From NCBI RefSeq assembly GCF_900107745.1, contig NZ_FNRO01000022.1, positions 26,614 through 90,613 on the forward strand: 64,000 nt of DNA. The letters are read 5' to 3'. Of this stretch, positions 39,881 to 48,682 are shown one piece after another. The number at the start of each line of letters is the position of its first letter. Within the stretch, counting starts at the first letter, position 1. A program made the position numbers and the translations under genes. Source of the stretch: Variovorax sp. YR216 (GTDB lineage: Bacteria > Pseudomonadota > Gammaproteobacteria > Burkholderiales > Burkholderiaceae_C). Below the pieces are notes generated by a model. It was given only the letters and a program-made list of their open reading frames with translations. It was not told the DNA's origin and did not search any database.

Positions 39881-42800
39881 ATGCGCATCGAGCCCGCGAG
39901 CCATCTCCAGCCAGCCGGTACCGTCCTGCCACCCAACGAAACCTGCGAGGCGCTGGCGAGGCGCCTTTCGGCCGAGACGCAGGGCGAGGTGCTGTTCGAC
40001 GACGCGTCGCGGGGCCGCTATGCGACCGACGCGTCGATCTACCAGATCATGCCGGTCGGCGTCCTGGTGCCGAAGACCGAGCGCGACATCGCGACCGCCA
40101 TCGACGTGGCGCGCGACCTCAAGGTGCCGGTGCTGGCGCGCGGCGGCGGCACCAGCCAGTGCGGCCAGACCACGGGCGCGGCGCTGGTCATCGACAACAG
40201 CAAGCACTTCCGGCGCGTGCTGGACATGGACCTCGAACGCCGCACGGTCACGGTCGAGCCGGGCATCGTGCTCGATCACCTCAATGCGCAGCTCAAGTCG
40301 CACGGGCTCTGGTATCCGGTCGATGTGTCCACCAGCGCGCAGGCCACGCTCGGCGGCATGGCGGGCAACAACTCATGCGGCTCGCGCTCCATCGCGTACG
40401 GCAACATGGTGCACAACGTGGCCGGCGCAAGCGCGTGGCTGTCCGACGGCGAACTGGTCGACTTCGGACCGGTGTCGAATCTCGGCGCGCGGGCGAGCGA
40501 CATCGCGCTGCACGTGCGGAACCTGGTGATGCAGCACCACAGCCAGATCCAGGCGAACTGGCCCAAGGTGCTGCGCCGCGTCGCGGGCTACAACCTCGAC
40601 ATCTTCGACAACCAGAGCGAGAAGCCGTACACGGCGGATGGCAGCGTGAACCTCGCGCACCTGCTGATCGGCGCGGAAGGCACGCTGGCCTACACCCGCA
40701 GCCTGACGCTCAAGCTCTCCGAACTGCCACGCGCGAAGGTGCTGGGCATCGTCAATTTCCCGACCTTCCATGCGGCCATGGATTCGGCGCAGCACATCGT
40801 GAAGCTCGGCCCCACCGCGGTGGAGCTGGTCGACCGCACGATGATCGAGCTGAGCCTCGCCAATCCGGCATTCAAGCCCACCGTCGAGACCGCGCTGATC
40901 GGCCGGCCTGCAGCGATCCTGCTGGTCGAGTTCTCGGGCAGCGACAAGGCATCGTTGCTGCCGAAGCTGAAGGATCTCGTCGACCTGATGGGCGAACTCG
41001 GCCTGCCGGGCAGCGTGGTCGAGATGCAGGGCGACGCACCGCAGAAGAACCTCTGGGAAGTGCGCAAGGCGGGCCTCAACATCATGATGAGCCTCAAGGG
41101 CGACGGCAAGCCGGTGAGCTTCATCGAGGACTGTGCGGTGCCGCTCGCGCATCTGGCGGAATACACCGACGGCCTTACCGAAGTGTTCGCCAGGCACGGC
41201 AGCCGCGGCACCTGGTACGCGCATGCGTCGGTGGGCACGCTGCATGTGCGGCCGATCCTGGACATGCGCACCGACGGCGCTGCCAAGATGCGGGCGATTG
41301 CCGAGGAGGCGAGCGCGCTGGTGCGCAAGTACAAGGGCGCCTTCAGCGGCGAGCATGGCGACGGCCTGTGCCGCGGCGAATGGATCGAGTGGCAGTTCGG
41401 GCCGGCGCTCAACGAAGCCTTCCGCTCCATCAAGCAGAAGCTCGACCCGATCAACCTCTTCAATCCCGGCAAGATCATCGATCCGCCGAAGATGGACGAC
41501 AGCAGCCTGTTCCGCTTCGCGCCCGAGACCGCAACCAGGCCGTACAGGCGCATTCCGCTCACGCCCGTGCTCGACTGGTCCGCGTGGAACGTGCAGGCCG
41601 ACCCGGTGACGGAAGTGACCACGGCGCCGGGCACCGGTGGCGACATCACCGGCGGCTTCGCCAAGGCCGTGGAGATGTGCAACAACAACGGCCACTGCCG
41701 CAAGTTCGACGCCGGCACCATGTGCCCGAGCTACCGCGTGACGCGCGACGAACAGCACCTGACGCGGGGCCGCGCCAACACGCTGCGCCTTGCGATCTCG
41801 GGTCAACTCGGCCCCGACGCTTTCACGAGCGAGGCCATGCACGAGACGATGGACCTGTGCGTCGGCTGCAAGGGCTGCAAGCGCGACTGCCCGACGGGCG
41901 TCGACATGGCGAAGATGAAGATCGAGTTCCTGTCGCACTACAAGAAGAAGCACGGGCACACGATCAAGGACAAGCTGATTGCCCGGCTGCCCGACTATGC
42001 GCATGCGGCCAGCCGTGTGCCGTGGCTGCTCAATCTGCGCAACACGGTGCCGGGTGCGCGCTGGCTCGGGGAGAAGATGCTGGGGCTTTCGGCGAAGCGC
42101 TCGCTGCCCGAGTGGCGCAGCGACACCTTCTGGCGCGCCGGCGATGCCTCGATGTTCGCGAGCCGCGAAGAGGCGATCACAGCGGCGCGAGAAGGGCGCA
42201 AGGTGGCGGTCCTCTTCGTCGACACCTTCAACGGCCACTTCGAGAGCGAGAACGCGCTGGCGGCCGCGCGCGTGCTCAAGGCAGCGGGCTACGTGCTGTA
42301 CACGGTGCAGAAGGATGGCGGCCACCATTGCTGCGGCCGCACCTACCTCGCCAGTGGCATGGTGGACGAGGCCAAGGCCAAGGCGGGCGCTCTTATCGAC
42401 GCGCTGCTGCCGCTGGCCGAGGCGGGCATCGCCGTCGTGGGGCTCGAGCCTTCATGCCTGCTGACGCTGCGCGACGAGACGCTGGTCATGGGATTCGGCG
42501 CAAAGGCGCAAACGGTTGCCGGCCAGGCGCTGTTGTTCGAGGAGTTCATCGCGCGCGAGGCGAAGGCCGGCCGCTTCCAGTTGGCGCTCAAGGCGGTCGA
42601 CAAGCCGATCCTGCTGCACGGCCACTGCCACCAGAAGGCGTTCGGCGCGGTCAGTCCGATCCTCGATGTCCTGAAGCTGATCCCCGGCGCCAGGCCGGAA
42701 CTGATTGAGAGCTCCTGTTGCGGCATGGCAGGCAGCTTCGGCTACGAGGCGTCTCACTACGAGGTCTCGATGCAGATGGCGGAAGCCAGCCTGCTGCCCG

Positions 42801-42922
42801 CGGTGCGCAAGAACCCCGAGGCCATCGTCGTGGCCGACGGCACGAGCTGCCGCCACCAGATCGCCGACGGCGCGCAGCGCGAGGCCATCCATGTCGCGCG
42901 GCTGCTCGCCGCGCAGCTCTAG
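39881..42922 (+). CDS. FAD/Fe-S dehydrogenase, YdiJ-like (GlcD-GlcF fusion), 2-hydroxyacid-oxidising type
   Basis: 1013 residues. N-terminal FAD_binding_4 domain (VPVLARGGGTSQCGQTTGAA, TLGGMAGNNSCGSRSIAYG), FAD-oxidase C domain (SGEHGDGLCRGEWIEW), then a [4Fe-4S] ferredoxin part (CVGCKGCKRDCPTGVDM and the earlier MCNNNGHCRKFDAGTMC) and CCG cysteine-rich segments (DGGHHCCGRTYLASG, LEPSCLLTLRDE, ESSCCGMAGSFGYE). This order and length match E. coli YdiJ, a D-2-hydroxyglutarate dehydrogenase; the wider group oxidises D-lactate or glycolate. Substrate here is unknown; the GntR and aminotransferase neighbours point to a glyoxylate-related acid. The stop overlaps the end of the convergent DUF3237 gene by 4 bases. 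Confidence 0.9.
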   Translation: MRIEPASHLQPAGTVLPPNETCEALARRLSAETQGEVLFDDASRGRYATDASIYQIMPVGVLVPKTERDIATAIDVARDLKVPVLARGGGTSQCGQTTGAALVIDNSKHFRRVLDMDLERRTVTVEPGIVLDHLNAQLKSHGLWYPVDVSTSAQATLGGMAGNNSCGSRSIAYGNMVHNVAGASAWLSDGELVDFGPVSNLGARASDIALHVRNLVMQHHSQIQANWPKVLRRVAGYNLDIFDNQSEKPYTADGSVNLAHLLIGAEGTLAYTRSLTLKLSELPRAKVLGIVNFPTFHAAMDSAQHIVKLGPTAVELVDRTMIELSLANPAFKPTVETALIGRPAAILLVEFSGSDKASLLPKLKDLVDLMGELGLPGSVVEMQGDAPQKNLWEVRKAGLNIMMSLKGDGKPVSFIEDCAVPLAHLAEYTDGLTEVFARHGSRGTWYAHASVGTLHVRPILDMRTDGAAKMRAIAEEASALVRKYKGAFSGEHGDGLCRGEWIEWQFGPALNEAFRSIKQKLDPINLFNPGKIIDPPKMDDSSLFRFAPETATRPYRRIPLTPVLDWSAWNVQADPVTEVTTAPGTGGDITGGFAKAVEMCNNNGHCRKFDAGTMCPSYRVTRDEQHLTRGRANTLRLAISGQLGPDAFTSEAMHETMDLCVGCKGCKRDCPTGVDMAKMKIEFLSHYKKKHGHTIKDKLIARLPDYAHAASRVPWLLNLRNTVPGARWLGEKMLGLSAKRSLPEWRSDTFWRAGDASMFASREEAITAAREGRKVAVLFVDTFNGHFESENALAAARVLKAAGYVLYTVQKDGGHHCCGRTYLASGMVDEAKAKAGALIDALLPLAEAGIAVVGLEPSCLLTLRDETLVMGFGAKAQTVAGQALLFEEFIAREAKAGRFQLALKAVDKPILLHGHCHQKAFGAVSPILDVLKLIPGARPELIESSCCGMAGSFGYEASHYEVSMQMAEASLLPAVRKNPEAIVVADGTSCRHQIADGAQREAIHVARLLAAQL

Positions 42923-43506
42923 AGAACCCGGAAGGCCCGGATGACCACCGCCGCGCGTTGCGGGCGCAGGCTGTTGAGGGTGCCGACATAGACGAAGTCG
43001 TTCAGCCACCCATAGCGGCCTTCGGGCGCGGTCAGTTCGATGTTCGAGAAGACGTACGCCGGCGCATCCTTGGGTCGACGCGAGAGCACGCGGTTGCGCA
43101 CGGAAATGACCACGCCATCGTCCGTCTGCAGCTCGTAGATCGCATCGAGCGCGACCGAGCCGTCGCGGCGCACCAGCTGCCTGTCCGCGCCGCCGGGCAC
43201 CACGATGCCGCGCAGGCCTGGTCCCTCGAAGGTCCCGCCGGTGATCGGGACCATGCGGCGTTCGCCAAATGGCGACATGCCCAGCTGCACCGTGGGTGCG
43301 AGATCGACGACCGACTCGTAGACGAACTCCGTCCTCGGCACGGTCATCGGGATGGTGCCGGTGGTGGCCGTTTCAGGAAGTGCAGGCGCGGGCGCATCCG
43401 CCGCGCGCGCTGCCGTGGCGCCAGCGGCTGCGGCCATACCCGCGAACAGAATGCGTCGACGCGAAGGGTTCCGGGCGGAAGAGGGCAGATCGATGGTGGG
43501 CGGCAT
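42919..43506 (-). CDS. DUF3237-domain protein with Tat-type leader
   Basis: 195 residues. The leader (NPSRRRILFAGMAAAAGATA, then ARAADAP) has a twin-arginine pattern, so export is likely. The body is DUF3237 (UPF0311): EFVYESVVDLAPTVQLGMSP, VPITGGTFEGPGLRGIVVPG, GSVALDAIYELQTDDGVVIS and GWLNDFVYVGTLNSLRP. The fold is an isolated beta barrel; no reaction is firmly known. It is convergent with the dehydrogenase gene and divergent from the homoserine dehydrogenase leader. Exported forms such as this suggest a periplasmic ligand. Confidence 0.85.
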   Translation of the reverse strand: MPPTIDLPSSARNPSRRRILFAGMAAAAGATAARAADAPAPALPETATTGTIPMTVPRTEFVYESVVDLAPTVQLGMSPFGERRMVPITGGTFEGPGLRGIVVPGGADRQLVRRDGSVALDAIYELQTDDGVVISVRNRVLSRRPKDAPAYVFSNIELTAPEGRYGWLNDFVYVGTLNSLRPQRAAVVIRAFRVL

Positions 43507-43541
43507 GGTGGTTGTCTCCTTGAGGTTGTGGCGTCGATTAT

Positions 43542-43575
43542 GGTTATAAAAAATAACCGAGCTCTCCTGTACACT
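43542..43575 (+). promoter_or_regulatory. Putative promoter/operator of the homoserine dehydrogenase transcript
   Basis: A palindrome GGTTAT-A5-ATAACC lies at 43542-43558, followed by a -10-like TACACT at 43570-43575. No good -35 is seen at standard distance; the palindrome occupies that place, so an activator or repressor site is possible. It lies between the DUF3237 start and the threonine leader. Confidence 0.4.
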
Positions 43576-43670
43576 GCTGCACCATGTCGTGTCATCCGCT
43601 TCAAACCGCCATCAGCGCCGCCCCCATGGGCCGCATGATGCCGTCCGCCTTCGCGCGGGCAGTGCGGGCA

Positions 43671-43715
43671 ATGGATGCACCAATGATTACCACCATTACC
43701 ACCGCGGCCACCTGA
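43671..43715 (+). CDS. Threonine/isoleucine-rich leader peptide (ThrL-like)
   Basis: A short frame reads MDAPMITTITTAAT and stops at 43713-43715. The codon run Ile-Thr-Thr-Ile-Thr-Thr, then Ala-Ala-Thr, is the kind of regulatory codon block found in the thr operon leader of enterobacteria. In-frame ATGs at 43584, 43626, 43635, 43638 and 43683 give longer or shorter versions (up to 43 codons); which one is used I cannot tell because none has a strong ribosome site. It is followed by an intrinsic terminator and the homoserine dehydrogenase gene, the enzyme whose product pathway yields Thr and Ile. The frame is too short for homology searches to settle alone. Confidence 0.75.
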   Translation: MDAPMITTITTAAT

Positions 43716-43802
43716 GCACGCGCAGGTGGCCGTTCCGGCAGCCACCTGGTGTCTCTCTTCTCCCCGAATGAATGAAACCCAGCTCTGGCAGCTGGGTTTT
43801 TT
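43704..43802 (+). promoter_or_regulatory. Transcription attenuator of homoserine dehydrogenase
   Basis: Three segments can pair in competition: GGCCACCTG at 43706-43714 (the leader end and stop), CAGGTGGCC at 43723-43731, and GCCACCTG at 43741-43748. So 1:2 or 2:3 pairing can form depending on where a ribosome pauses on the Thr/Ile codons. The terminator hairpin follows at 43776-43798. How the 2:3 pairing prevents terminator formation is not obvious because the arms do not overlap it. Confidence 0.65.
43776..43802 (+). terminator. Intrinsic terminator of the leader transcript
   Basis: AACCCAGCT (43776-43784) pairs perfectly with AGCTGGGTT (43790-43798) around a 5-base loop, followed by TTTT. 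It ends 22 bases before the homoserine dehydrogenase start, the position expected of an attenuator terminator. Confidence 0.85.
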
Positions 43803-43823
43803 CGTTCATGTCCGGAGAAGTCC

Positions 43824-45185
<1,362 letters not shown>

Positions 45186-45584
45186 TCAGGCGGCCGGGCG
45201 AACCGCCACCGCTTCGATTTCCACCTTCACCGGCGCGATCAGCCCGGCAATCACGGTCGATCGTGCCGGAGCGCTGTCCGGCGGAAAGCGCTCGGCGTAG
45301 GCCGCATTGAAGCCCGCGTAGTCCGATGCGTCGGTGAGCCACACGGTGGTCTTCACCACGTCGGCCAGCGTGCAGCCCGCGTCGGCGAGGATCGCGGCGA
45401 TGCCATCCAGCGTGGCGTGCGTCTGGCCGGCGATGTCCGCGTGGCTCGGTCGGCCCGCGACCATGGGCACCTGGCCCGAGACGAACACCAGCCGGTCCCA
45501 CGCCACGGCGGCCGAGATCGGCTGGCGCCGGCCGCTTCGCACCACGGCGCCGATCCGTTCGATGGGGGGTTGCACAGCGCCCAT
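45186..45584 (-). CDS. RidA family protein (second in window)
   Basis: 132 residues from the ATG at 45584, which overlaps the end of the Bug gene (ATGA). It has VAWDRLVFVSGQVPMVAGRP, HATLDGIAAILADAGCTLAD, VVKTTVWLTDASDYAGFNAA and APARSTVIAGLI, where the Arg matches the carboxylate-binding Arg of RidA enzymes. RidA-type enzymes hydrolyse 2-imino acids made by amino-acid oxidation. A DadA-like FAD enzyme is encoded in the same operon, so the pair would make and clear an imino acid. It is the last gene of the operon and abuts the convergent hom gene. Confidence 0.9.
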   Translation of the reverse strand: MGAVQPPIERIGAVVRSGRRQPISAAVAWDRLVFVSGQVPMVAGRPSHADIAGQTHATLDGIAAILADAGCTLADVVKTTVWLTDASDYAGFNAAYAERFPPDSAPARSTVIAGLIAPVKVEIEAVAVRPAA

Positions 45585-46582
45585 CAGTCCGCCTTGGCGC
45601 CGGAGCTCTTCACGATCGCCGACCACTTCTTCACCTCTGCGTCGAGGAAGCGCCGGAACGCGGCCGGCGTCGTGCCTTCGACGAGGAAACCGCGCGATGC
45701 GAAGTAGTCCTGGATGTCCGGCGCCTTGATGGCCTTGTTGACGTCGGAGCTGATCTTCTCGACCAGCTCCGGCGGCGTGGCTGCGGGCGCGAACAGGCCC
45801 TGCCAGGAGAGCGCCTCGAAGCCGGGGTAGCCGCTCTCGGCCACGGTCGGCACATGGGGCAGCAGGGGATGTCGCTGCCTGGACGTGACGGCCAGCGGCC
45901 GCAGCTTGCCGGCCTCCAGTTGCGGCATGACCACCAGCAGGTCGCCGAAGGTCGCATCGATCTGGCCGCCCATCAGGTCCGTCAGCATGCCGGCGCTCCC
46001 GCGGTAGGGGATGTGCACCATCGAGGTCTTCGTGGCCTGCTTGAACATCTCGCCGGTCAGGTGCATGGAGGTGCCGTTGCCCGCCGATCCATAGCTGATC
46101 GCGCCGGGCTTTGCTTTGGCGAGCGCGACGAATTCGGCCAGCGTGCTGGCCTTCACCGTCGGGTTCACTGTGACCACGAGCGGCGCACTGACGACCATGG
46201 AGACCGGCGAGAAATCCTTGATCACGTCATACGGCAGCTTGGGATACAGCGCCTGCGCAATCGCGTTGCTGCCGGTCACGCCCATCAGGAGCGTCGTGCC
46301 GTCGGGCGCGGATTTGGCGACGAAGTCCGCGCCGACCGTGCCACCTGCGCCCGCGCGGTTCTCTACGATCACGGGCTGGTTCCACGCGGCGGCGAGCTTC
46401 TCGCCGATGCGGCGCGCCAGCAGGTCGGTGCTGCCCCCGGGCGGAAACGACACCACGATGCGGACGGTCTTGGCGCCCTGGGCCCGCGCGGCCAGCGGAG
46501 CAAGCAGGGGCATGGCCATGACGGACGTGGCGCCGGCGGCGAGGCGGCGCAGCGACTGGCGCCGGGACAACAGGGACTTCAT
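45584..46582 (-). CDS. Bug/TctC-family receptor
   Basis: 332 residues from the ATG at 46582. Leader SRRQSLRRLAAGATSVMAMP, then the core VRIVVSFPPGGSTDLLARRI, QPVIVENRAGAGGTVGADFV, LLMGVTGSNAIAQALYPKLP, SYGSAGNGTSMHLTGEMFK, IPYRGSAGMLTDLMGGQIDA and TVAESGYPGFEALSWQGLFA. It lies between the HyuB-type gene and the RidA gene, on the same strand. The ligand is probably an amide or lactam-type acid that the operon degrades; this is inference. No membrane partner is encoded nearby. Confidence 0.92.
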   Translation of the reverse strand: MKSLLSRRQSLRRLAAGATSVMAMPLLAPLAARAQGAKTVRIVVSFPPGGSTDLLARRIGEKLAAAWNQPVIVENRAGAGGTVGADFVAKSAPDGTTLLMGVTGSNAIAQALYPKLPYDVIKDFSPVSMVVSAPLVVTVNPTVKASTLAEFVALAKAKPGAISYGSAGNGTSMHLTGEMFKQATKTSMVHIPYRGSAGMLTDLMGGQIDATFGDLLVVMPQLEAGKLRPLAVTSRQRHPLLPHVPTVAESGYPGFEALSWQGLFAPAATPPELVEKISSDVNKAIKAPDIQDYFASRGFLVEGTTPAAFRRFLDAEVKKWSAIVKSSGAKAD

Positions 46583-46667
46583 GGGGAACTCCAGGAAAAG
46601 ATGGGAGGAACATCGCCGCCATGCACTGGATGTGCCGGGCTGGCCGTGATACGCGCACTGCGCGACG

Positions 46668-48677
46668 TCATGCGGATGTCTGCGTGGCCGCGGGCTGTCC
46701 CCAGCCGCCGCCACCCGCGGTCTCGATCACGAGCCGGTCGCCGGCGTGCCACTGCGCGCGCGCTTTCGCGGGCAGTGTCTCGACGCGGCCGTCGGCCCGT
46801 TCGATGCGTGCGGCGGCAGGGCTGCCCGGGAGGCCGCCTGCCGCGCCCTGGGGCACGACCCCATGGCGCTCGCCGCGATAGGAAATAGTGCCGCTGCCAT
46901 GCAGAAGCCGGTAGATGCGTACCACGCCATCGCCGCCACGGTGACGGCCGGCGCCGCCCGAGCCGACACGCACGGCCACGCGCTCCATGCGCAGCGGCGC
47001 CTGGGCCTCGATGGATTCCGCGGGCGTGTTGCGCGCATTGCCCACATCCGTCGACACGCCCGAACCCCCGGGCCCCCAGGGCGCGCCGCCGGCGGCCGAC
47101 GCGATGATCTCGGTCAGCAGCCAGGGCCGGCCGTCCATGCGGGTGCCGCCCAGCGAGAGCACCACCGTCTCGCCCGCGTTCGGTGCGGGCATCTGCTCGG
47201 GCAGCGCGCGCGACCAGGCACCCAGCAAGGCATTGGCTAGCAGCTTGACGAGGTTGGTGCGTGCGTTCACGGCGGCCGGAAAGGCGGGGTCCACGATGCT
47301 GCCATGCCGCGTATGCAGCGTCAGCGGCGCGAGGCTGCCGTCGTTGCACGCCGCTCGTGGCGCCAGCATGCGCGCGAAGTAGGCAACCGCCGCCTGCACG
47401 GCTCCACGCGAGGCATTGACCGGGCCCCGTGTCTGGTCGTCGCAGCCGGTCAGGTCCAGTTCCGCGCGATCGCCGCGCTTGCGGATGCAGACCGACACCC
47501 GCACCGGCGCGGCGCCGAGGCCATCGCCATCCAGCGCGTCTTCGAAGGCGTAGTCGCCGTCGGGCGCGGCGGCGAGGGCCGCGCGGGCGGCGGCCTCGGA
47601 TGCCGCCAACGCGGCGACGCAGCGTCCGGCCACGTCATGCTCGGACTGCCACAGCGCGGCCAGCTCGGTGGCACCCTGCGCGAGCGATGCCCATTGCGCG
47701 GCCAGGTCGCCTTCCAGGTTGTCGGGCATGCGGCTGTTGGCGCGCAGCAGGCGCATCAGGGGCGCGTCGAGCACACCTGCGCGATACAGCGGAATGGGCG
47801 GAATGCGCAGCCCCTCCTGCTGGATGCTCGTCGCGTCGGTCGGCACCGAGCCCGGCGTGATGCCGCCGACGTCCTGATGGTGCAGGACACAGGCGACCAG
47901 CGCGACCACCATACCGCCCACGCAGACGGGCCGCACCAGCGTCAGATCCGGCAGGTGCGTGCCGCCGTGCCACGGGTCGTTCAGGAGATAGCCATCGCCA
48001 TCGACCATGGTGCTGGCAGGAAACGCCCGCAGCAGGCCGGTGACCGCGGGCGACAGGCTGCCCAGGAGCAGTGGCAGCGTTCGCGCCTGCGCGACCAACC
48101 GGCCATCGGGCAGGAAGATCGCGGCGGCGCAATCCATCGCCTCGCGCACGACACTGGAGACGGCCTGCGCGACCAGGCACTGCTGCATGCGGTCGGCCAG
48201 TTGCTCGAGCTGCTGCGGAAGCGGGTCGGCTTGGGTGGGTGCATCGGCGATGTCCGGCGCGGGGACTCGCAGTCCCAGTGCCTCGACGGTCGCCAGCGTG
48301 CGCTCGTATTCGCCTTCCTGCGGCAGGACTTCGTGCGAGCACGCGATCCGCAAGCCGGGCCAGCGCTCGCGGATGCGCCGCGCCAGCGTCTGTTCGTGCA
48401 GCGGGTTCCGATGCGCGAACAGCAGGCTGATGGCCACCGCCTTCGGCGGATGCGGCAGCGCAGACAGCGCAGCCAGCACGCCGCCGATGTCCAACGCCTC
48501 GACCTCGACGCCCGCAGCGTCGATGCGCCCGCGTGCCTCGATGCGCCACGCGGGCGGCAGCCGCTCTGGCCAGGTCGAAGCCGGCACGTGCAGGGCGTAC
48601 GGATCGGCGCGGTTCTGCCGCGCCAGCGTCAGCACGTCGGCGAAGCCTTGCGTGCAGATGAGGGCGATGTCGTGCAT
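46668..48677 (-). CDS. Hydantoinase/oxoprolinase B-type protein with a truncated HyuA-like N-terminus (HyuA'-HyuB fusion)
   Basis: 669 residues from the ATG at 48677, 5 bases after the DadA-like gene. Residues 1-134 (ALICTQGFADVLTLARQNRA, VAISLLFAHRNPLHEQTLAR, CSHEVLPQEGEYERTLATVE) match the part of Hydant_A_N that follows the nucleotide-binding P-loop in HyuA. From about 155 a complete HyuB begins (SSVVREAMDCAAAIFLPDGR, LLNDPWHGGTHLPDLTLVRP, CVLHHQDVGGITPGSVPTDA, YRGERHGVVPQGAAGGLPGS). The HyuA part lacks the GTTVATN-type start, the P-loop and the whole ATPase domain. HyuA/HyuB enzymes open hydantoins or 5-oxoproline using ATP. How this product works without HyuA is unknown. Confidence 0.88.
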   Translation of the reverse strand: MHDIALICTQGFADVLTLARQNRADPYALHVPASTWPERLPPAWRIEARGRIDAAGVEVEALDIGGVLAALSALPHPPKAVAISLLFAHRNPLHEQTLARRIRERWPGLRIACSHEVLPQEGEYERTLATVEALGLRVPAPDIADAPTQADPLPQQLEQLADRMQQCLVAQAVSSVVREAMDCAAAIFLPDGRLVAQARTLPLLLGSLSPAVTGLLRAFPASTMVDGDGYLLNDPWHGGTHLPDLTLVRPVCVGGMVVALVACVLHHQDVGGITPGSVPTDATSIQQEGLRIPPIPLYRAGVLDAPLMRLLRANSRMPDNLEGDLAAQWASLAQGATELAALWQSEHDVAGRCVAALAASEAAARAALAAAPDGDYAFEDALDGDGLGAAPVRVSVCIRKRGDRAELDLTGCDDQTRGPVNASRGAVQAAVAYFARMLAPRAACNDGSLAPLTLHTRHGSIVDPAFPAAVNARTNLVKLLANALLGAWSRALPEQMPAPNAGETVVLSLGGTRMDGRPWLLTEIIASAAGGAPWGPGGSGVSTDVGNARNTPAESIEAQAPLRMERVAVRVGSGGAGRHRGGDGVVRIYRLLHGSGTISYRGERHGVVPQGAAGGLPGSPAAARIERADGRVETLPAKARAQWHAGDRLVIETAGGGGWGQPAATQTSA

Positions 48678-48682
48678 GGTGG

